Below, piece after piece: positions 21,301-23,725 of a stretch of 23,725 nucleotides of DNA. The stretch comes from Oscillospiraceae bacterium (GTDB taxonomy: Bacteria; Bacillota; Clostridia; Oscillospirales; Ruminococcaceae), in contig JAFSHJ010000133.1 of assembly GCA_017440425.1 (NCBI GenBank), positions 1 through 23,725 of the forward strand, written 5' to 3'. The first letter of the stretch is position 1. Every line of letters starts with the position of its first letter. The notes beneath the pieces were generated by a model. The model ran no database searches. It saw nothing but the letters and a program-made list of their open reading frames with translations, and was not told the DNA's origin. Position numbers and translations under genes: made by a program.

Positions 21301-23725
21301 ACGACTTCCCCGTGGGCGGCGGCCTCCAGCAGATCCTTGAAGTTCCCAAGAGCTGTGCAGCCAAAACGGAAGTCACCAACAGCTCCGGTACATATATCTA
21401 CGGCTACACCCTTAAATATGACGATGACGGAAAGCTGTATAAAGAATATTACATTGAGGATTGCAACCTCGCACCCTATACAGAATACGACTATGCCATT
21501 CAGGTGGAGAGACTAAGCAAAGTTCCTCCCAGGTCTTCAACATCCGGATTGGTGACCGTGCGCACAAAAGCTGCCAACGGCAACCCGCTCATCCCCATCA
21601 GCGAATCTGACGGCGAAGATGACGGAAAGCTGTTGGTATATCCCGACAAGACCTCCTATCTCACCGTGGAAGCAACAGGTCCCAAGGGTGAGGCTGCCGA
21701 AGATTACTACACCACCGTTCAGTATCAGTGGCAGAAGCAGGAGAAGGGCGCATGGACGGATATCGTCGGCGAGACCTCCAAGACACTCACCTTTGCCAAG
21801 GCGGGTGTTGACAGCGCAGGCGAATACAGATGCCTTGTCAACGTTCTCACCAAGGCAGACAACACGGCCATCTCCACCTACACAAAAAGCGTGACACTCA
21901 CCCACGCAAAGCGCATCTCCTACATTGAGGAGAGCACCTTTGGTGCGCAGGATGTTTCGGGCGGCGGCGTATATATCTATGCCAAGGTTCGCAACGCACA
22001 CGCAGACAGCGCAGCTATCCCCAGCGGAACAATAACCTTCAACCTCACCAACAATGCCACCGGCATTAACTATCAGTTCTCCGACGAACTGAACGCAGAG
22101 GGCGTTGCAGAGGTCACCACAGATTACACTCTGCCCGAAGGTATGTATACCGTGGATGCATATTACAGCGGCTCCTATAACTTCATCTCCTGCACGGCGC
22201 AGACACTCTATCTCTCCCAGCGCGGCAGCGGATACGATGTGGATGCACCCGCATCCGTGATTTACGGCGAGGGCGCAGAGGTGATCGGACGCGCTGTTAA
22301 CAAGAGCGCAGGCATCACAGACACCTCCGAGCAGAAGGCTGCATCCTTCAAAATCATGCCCGCAACCGCAATGAGCCAGAAGATCCTCAGCGGTGCAGCA
22401 GAAATTAAGGAAGGCGACAGCGTTTCCGCAGGCTCCAAATATGTCTATAACGACGAAGGTCTCAAATATTACTTCGTTGCTGCACACACAGCAGGCAGCA
22501 TCAGCTTTGTGAACGGATATGCCGTTTATAACATTGAAAACGAATATCTGAAGTATACCAACGACGGCGGAAAATATGTTTTGGCAGAAAATACTCCTGC
22601 CGATACATATATGATCTCCATGACATTTGGCGAGGGAGTTAACACCCAGAGCGCAAATGCCGTTATCGTTGTGCTCAGACGCGATATCACCCTAAAACTG
22701 CCCAAGCAGAAGGGCGATGAGGGCGCAGCCGCAGCAGGCAGCATCCTTGTTTCCGAGCTTGAGGTGGTCGATGGCAGCTGGGCAGAGTGCGATATGGCAG
22801 ACGGTACCCTTGTGGGAAATCTTGCCGTCACAACTGCCGCACTTAAATATTACAACACAGCAGGCACAAACATCGCAAGCGGCGGAGTAGGTGCGCTTTG
22901 CGGATACTATACGGTTAAATCCACCACAGCCATCAACAACTACAATGCAACCTATGTGGACGGTTCCTACACCGTTTTGGGCGGCACAAACCAGCTCTCT
23001 GTGGGTGCAAGATACTTTGAGGGCAAGGACGTCGGTACCGTATACGTCGTATCTCCCGATTACGAATATACCCGCACCGCCATTAACGCAGAAGAGGGCG
23101 AAAAACTCACACAGAAGCACGCCACAGGCACAAGACTTGTGGTGACAGCAGTTCCCGATGAAGGATACACCATCTATGCGTGGTATATAAACGGCGTAAA
23201 ACAGAAGTCTGTTTCCAACTCCGTTTCCTACACCATGCTGAACGAAGAGACCACCATCGAGGTCCAGTTCGATGTTAAGAAGAACACCCTCAGCTTCGGA
23301 ACAGCAGGTGACGAAGGCGGCGGTACTATTGTCTGCAGCGATGAAACTCTCACCAGCGGCAGCGTGGTTCTCCCCAACGCATATATGACCTTTGAGGCTG
23401 TTGCCAACGAGGGTTATCACTTTAAAGAATGGCGCTACACAGAGCTTGGCAGCGGTACAGTTTATGACGATGATGACAGCGGCAAAGCATCCAGCAGCTT
23501 CGAGCTTCTCATGCCTTCCGCAGGCTGCTCTGTCTATGCTGTGTTCGAGAGAGATTATTATAAGCTCACCTATGCCGATTCCGGCATCAACAGCGGTCTC
23601 ACCGCATGGTATACCCAGTATCAGCCGGGCGCCACAGAGGGCGAGACTGTATATGTAAACAGCGGCGACTCCATCAAGGGCGGCACAGTTGTAACAGTCG
23701 GTCTCAAGCAGGGATATCTGTGGAA
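18399..23725 (+). CDS. Giant secreted surface protein, FG-GAP/VCBS repeats plus Ig-like and InlB-type repeats, 3' end outside window
   Basis: The frame is open from ATG 18399 to the window edge, at least 1775 residues, and is not complete. Residues 1-33 are a signal peptide: KRSFKR, a hydrophobic core, then a cleavage site around TAFAAS. Residues ~100-540 hold five calcium-loop FG-GAP/VCBS repeats (GDFDGDG ~127, GDYDGDG ~206, GDFNRDG ~274, GDLDNDG ~345, ADMNGDG ~518). A conserved-looking beta-rich module (~821-926) of unknown type follows, then fibronectin-like and Ig-like domains (WQK and GEYRC in the Ig-like one, ~1110-1165), a bacterial Ig-like Big_3_5-type domain (~1180-1270) and, from about residue 1580, divergent InlB B-repeats (VVTAVPDEGYTIYAWYING; FEAVANEGYHFKEW). 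Any anchor would lie downstream. GGAGA stands before the ATG, and the gene follows tetR by 43 bases. The role is probably adhesion or extracellular binding. Confidence 0.9.
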   Translation, partial: MEKRSFKRLISFLLGIAMVVGMIPANALTAFAASNIAGTFEGQDADIFSALGFDTSEVPEGYDAETTDNPYGRDKLPGNQVFELLISGSKGVSLFGNNNNNISVSGISGAPSETTNHGMVMTAVAAGDFDGDGLAGEVVYVGYKSIAYDTWSSKADLYMCVYDASAKVYSQTKKIGTFNPAQVTTSGGTNYSRYDWAWQNLLQVTAGDYDGDGMAEIAAYVADDGNCRVDVFKFQKTSESTDTSWRDITQWKRTWSHVISNTANQIPNMVSLASGDFNRDGVDDLAVSYGRFAPGSKDFTKTEMDKSHAVVLWGGRSDMLQSYETLDLNEGTLGDLVRVSLIAGDLDNDGYAELIATGQPYSDAQNYDFSRVEDTTMVGLSTKGNTERTITTYIYDEAMGLVVNYSGLHKTIDGSFETVGEGEGASTNWQSNNGFDEKYFSQPAMRTNAAVFKGEGQDYPTLYLDSCLYEWAEGQVTLKKSLDDAATGLGGAGKWGMDLDVTLAVFDANYVEYGAVSADMNGDGFSTLATGVYRGTSLEYYDETEEGPVAYAGHKSGYMVLGGSADGTLNSNITLVANCDSAEASQDQLSVSLAMVDTDIDTVLIEYTGEHYLTYSDPKVYAIIAAAPYFEDVDKVANYDYAWQNTTSYSIISGGGRSDIVGVDLEAGIWLSADVVAGGGKVVTETAVMYTLEWEKETAKSTEYVLSFETSQNEDSVAFFSIPTENYLYKISTPDGKGGYVESYETVSRAFTPCYQILTLDYYESIQGNYEELPQIAGTVLKSTPGDPSSYPSSTSGYNVIAEWNKEPAGVSFGNGAITQEITVTKEHTESYNMGVAVDYKLGYGGEFQSDLTQSNVEMAGGGQFSLNPTGGWATFNLEGASYSGTVTNMPLEFQEYGYYYTWKLFAYAFEFGGGEIPVVSYVVNDVSEPPLLPEDFQQDYDRTTSDKNVLTWTYDDEFSSFLLYKYYDFPVGGGLQQILEVPKSCAAKTEVTNSSGTYIYGYTLKYDDDGKLYKEYYIEDCNLAPYTEYDYAIQVERLSKVPPRSSTSGLVTVRTKAANGNPLIPISESDGEDDGKLLVYPDKTSYLTVEATGPKGEAAEDYYTTVQYQWQKQEKGAWTDIVGETSKTLTFAKAGVDSAGEYRCLVNVLTKADNTAISTYTKSVTLTHAKRISYIEESTFGAQDVSGGGVYIYAKVRNAHADSAAIPSGTITFNLTNNATGINYQFSDELNAEGVAEVTTDYTLPEGMYTVDAYYSGSYNFISCTAQTLYLSQRGSGYDVDAPASVIYGEGAEVIGRAVNKSAGITDTSEQKAASFKIMPATAMSQKILSGAAEIKEGDSVSAGSKYVYNDEGLKYYFVAAHTAGSISFVNGYAVYNIENEYLKYTNDGGKYVLAENTPADTYMISMTFGEGVNTQSANAVIVVLRRDITLKLPKQKGDEGAAAAGSILVSELEVVDGSWAECDMADGTLVGNLAVTTAALKYYNTAGTNIASGGVGALCGYYTVKSTTAINNYNATYVDGSYTVLGGTNQLSVGARYFEGKDVGTVYVVSPDYEYTRTAINAEEGEKLTQKHATGTRLVVTAVPDEGYTIYAWYINGVKQKSVSNSVSYTMLNEETTIEVQFDVKKNTLSFGTAGDEGGGTIVCSDETLTSGSVVLPNAYMTFEAVANEGYHFKEWRYTELGSGTVYDDDDSGKASSSFELLMPSAGCSVYAVFERDYYKLTYADSGINSGLTAWYTQYQPGATEGETVYVNSGDSIKGGTVVTVGLKQGYLW

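Overview
The window looks like a chromosome segment of a low-to-mid GC anaerobic Firmicute, most likely a gut Clostridia of the Oscillospiraceae/Ruminococcaceae type. The reasons are strong GGAGG ribosome sites, near-consensus sigma-A promoters with 17-base spacers, a Clostridia-style signal peptide on a very large surface protein, an oxygen-sensitive anaerobic sulfatase-maturase, a CFI-box protein, and a short intergenic repeat of a type common in that group. The lineage is inferred from gene content, not from a marker gene.

Layout. 1-2123 (+): an alpha/beta hydrolase and a SAM methyltransferase, closed by a hairpin shared with the convergent unit. 2182-5066 (-): an anaerobic sulfatase-maturase with a probable CTG start, then an aminopeptidase P gene interrupted by one in-frame TAA exactly between its N-terminal and catalytic domains. 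5264-7182 (+): an AEC-family permease and a cysteine synthase. 7183-7689 has no long gene but holds a candidate small RNA with its own terminator and, from a separate strong promoter, a roughly 200-base structured leader for a sodium:solute symporter (7690-9231). 9435-11138 (+): a cytoplasmic GH78-like rhamnosidase. 11261-13572 (-): a small four-helix membrane protein and an OmpR-type two-component system. 13768-14730 (+): an AT-richer zinc-ribbon/CFI-box protein. 15067-15714 (-): KDPG aldolase, flanked on each side by a roughly 100-base multi-hairpin repeat. 16038-17429 (+): a cytoplasmic GH28-like protein. 17639-23725 (+): a TetR regulator behind a consensus promoter framed by two matching palindromes, followed after 43 bases by a secreted protein of at least 1775 residues that runs off the window.

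How the genes may work together. The symporter, GH78-like enzyme, GH28-like enzyme and KDPG aldolase fit uptake and intracellular breakdown of pectin-derived oligosaccharides (rhamnose and galacturonate ends), with KDPG aldolase as the last step of uronate catabolism. They lie in separate transcription units with individual promoters, so a shared regulon is inferred only. The TetR gene and the giant surface protein appear to form one self-repressed operon.

The most unusual signals are: (i) two different intergenic elements with the same architecture, a long inverted-repeat stem enclosing three tri-loop hairpins, on either side of the KDPG aldolase gene, one of them bracketed by a 36-base duplication of that gene's 3' end; (ii) the nonsense codon at the domain junction of aminopeptidase P; (iii) the structured leader and the small-RNA candidate before the symporter; (iv) the TetR twin-operator promoter ahead of a giant surface protein.
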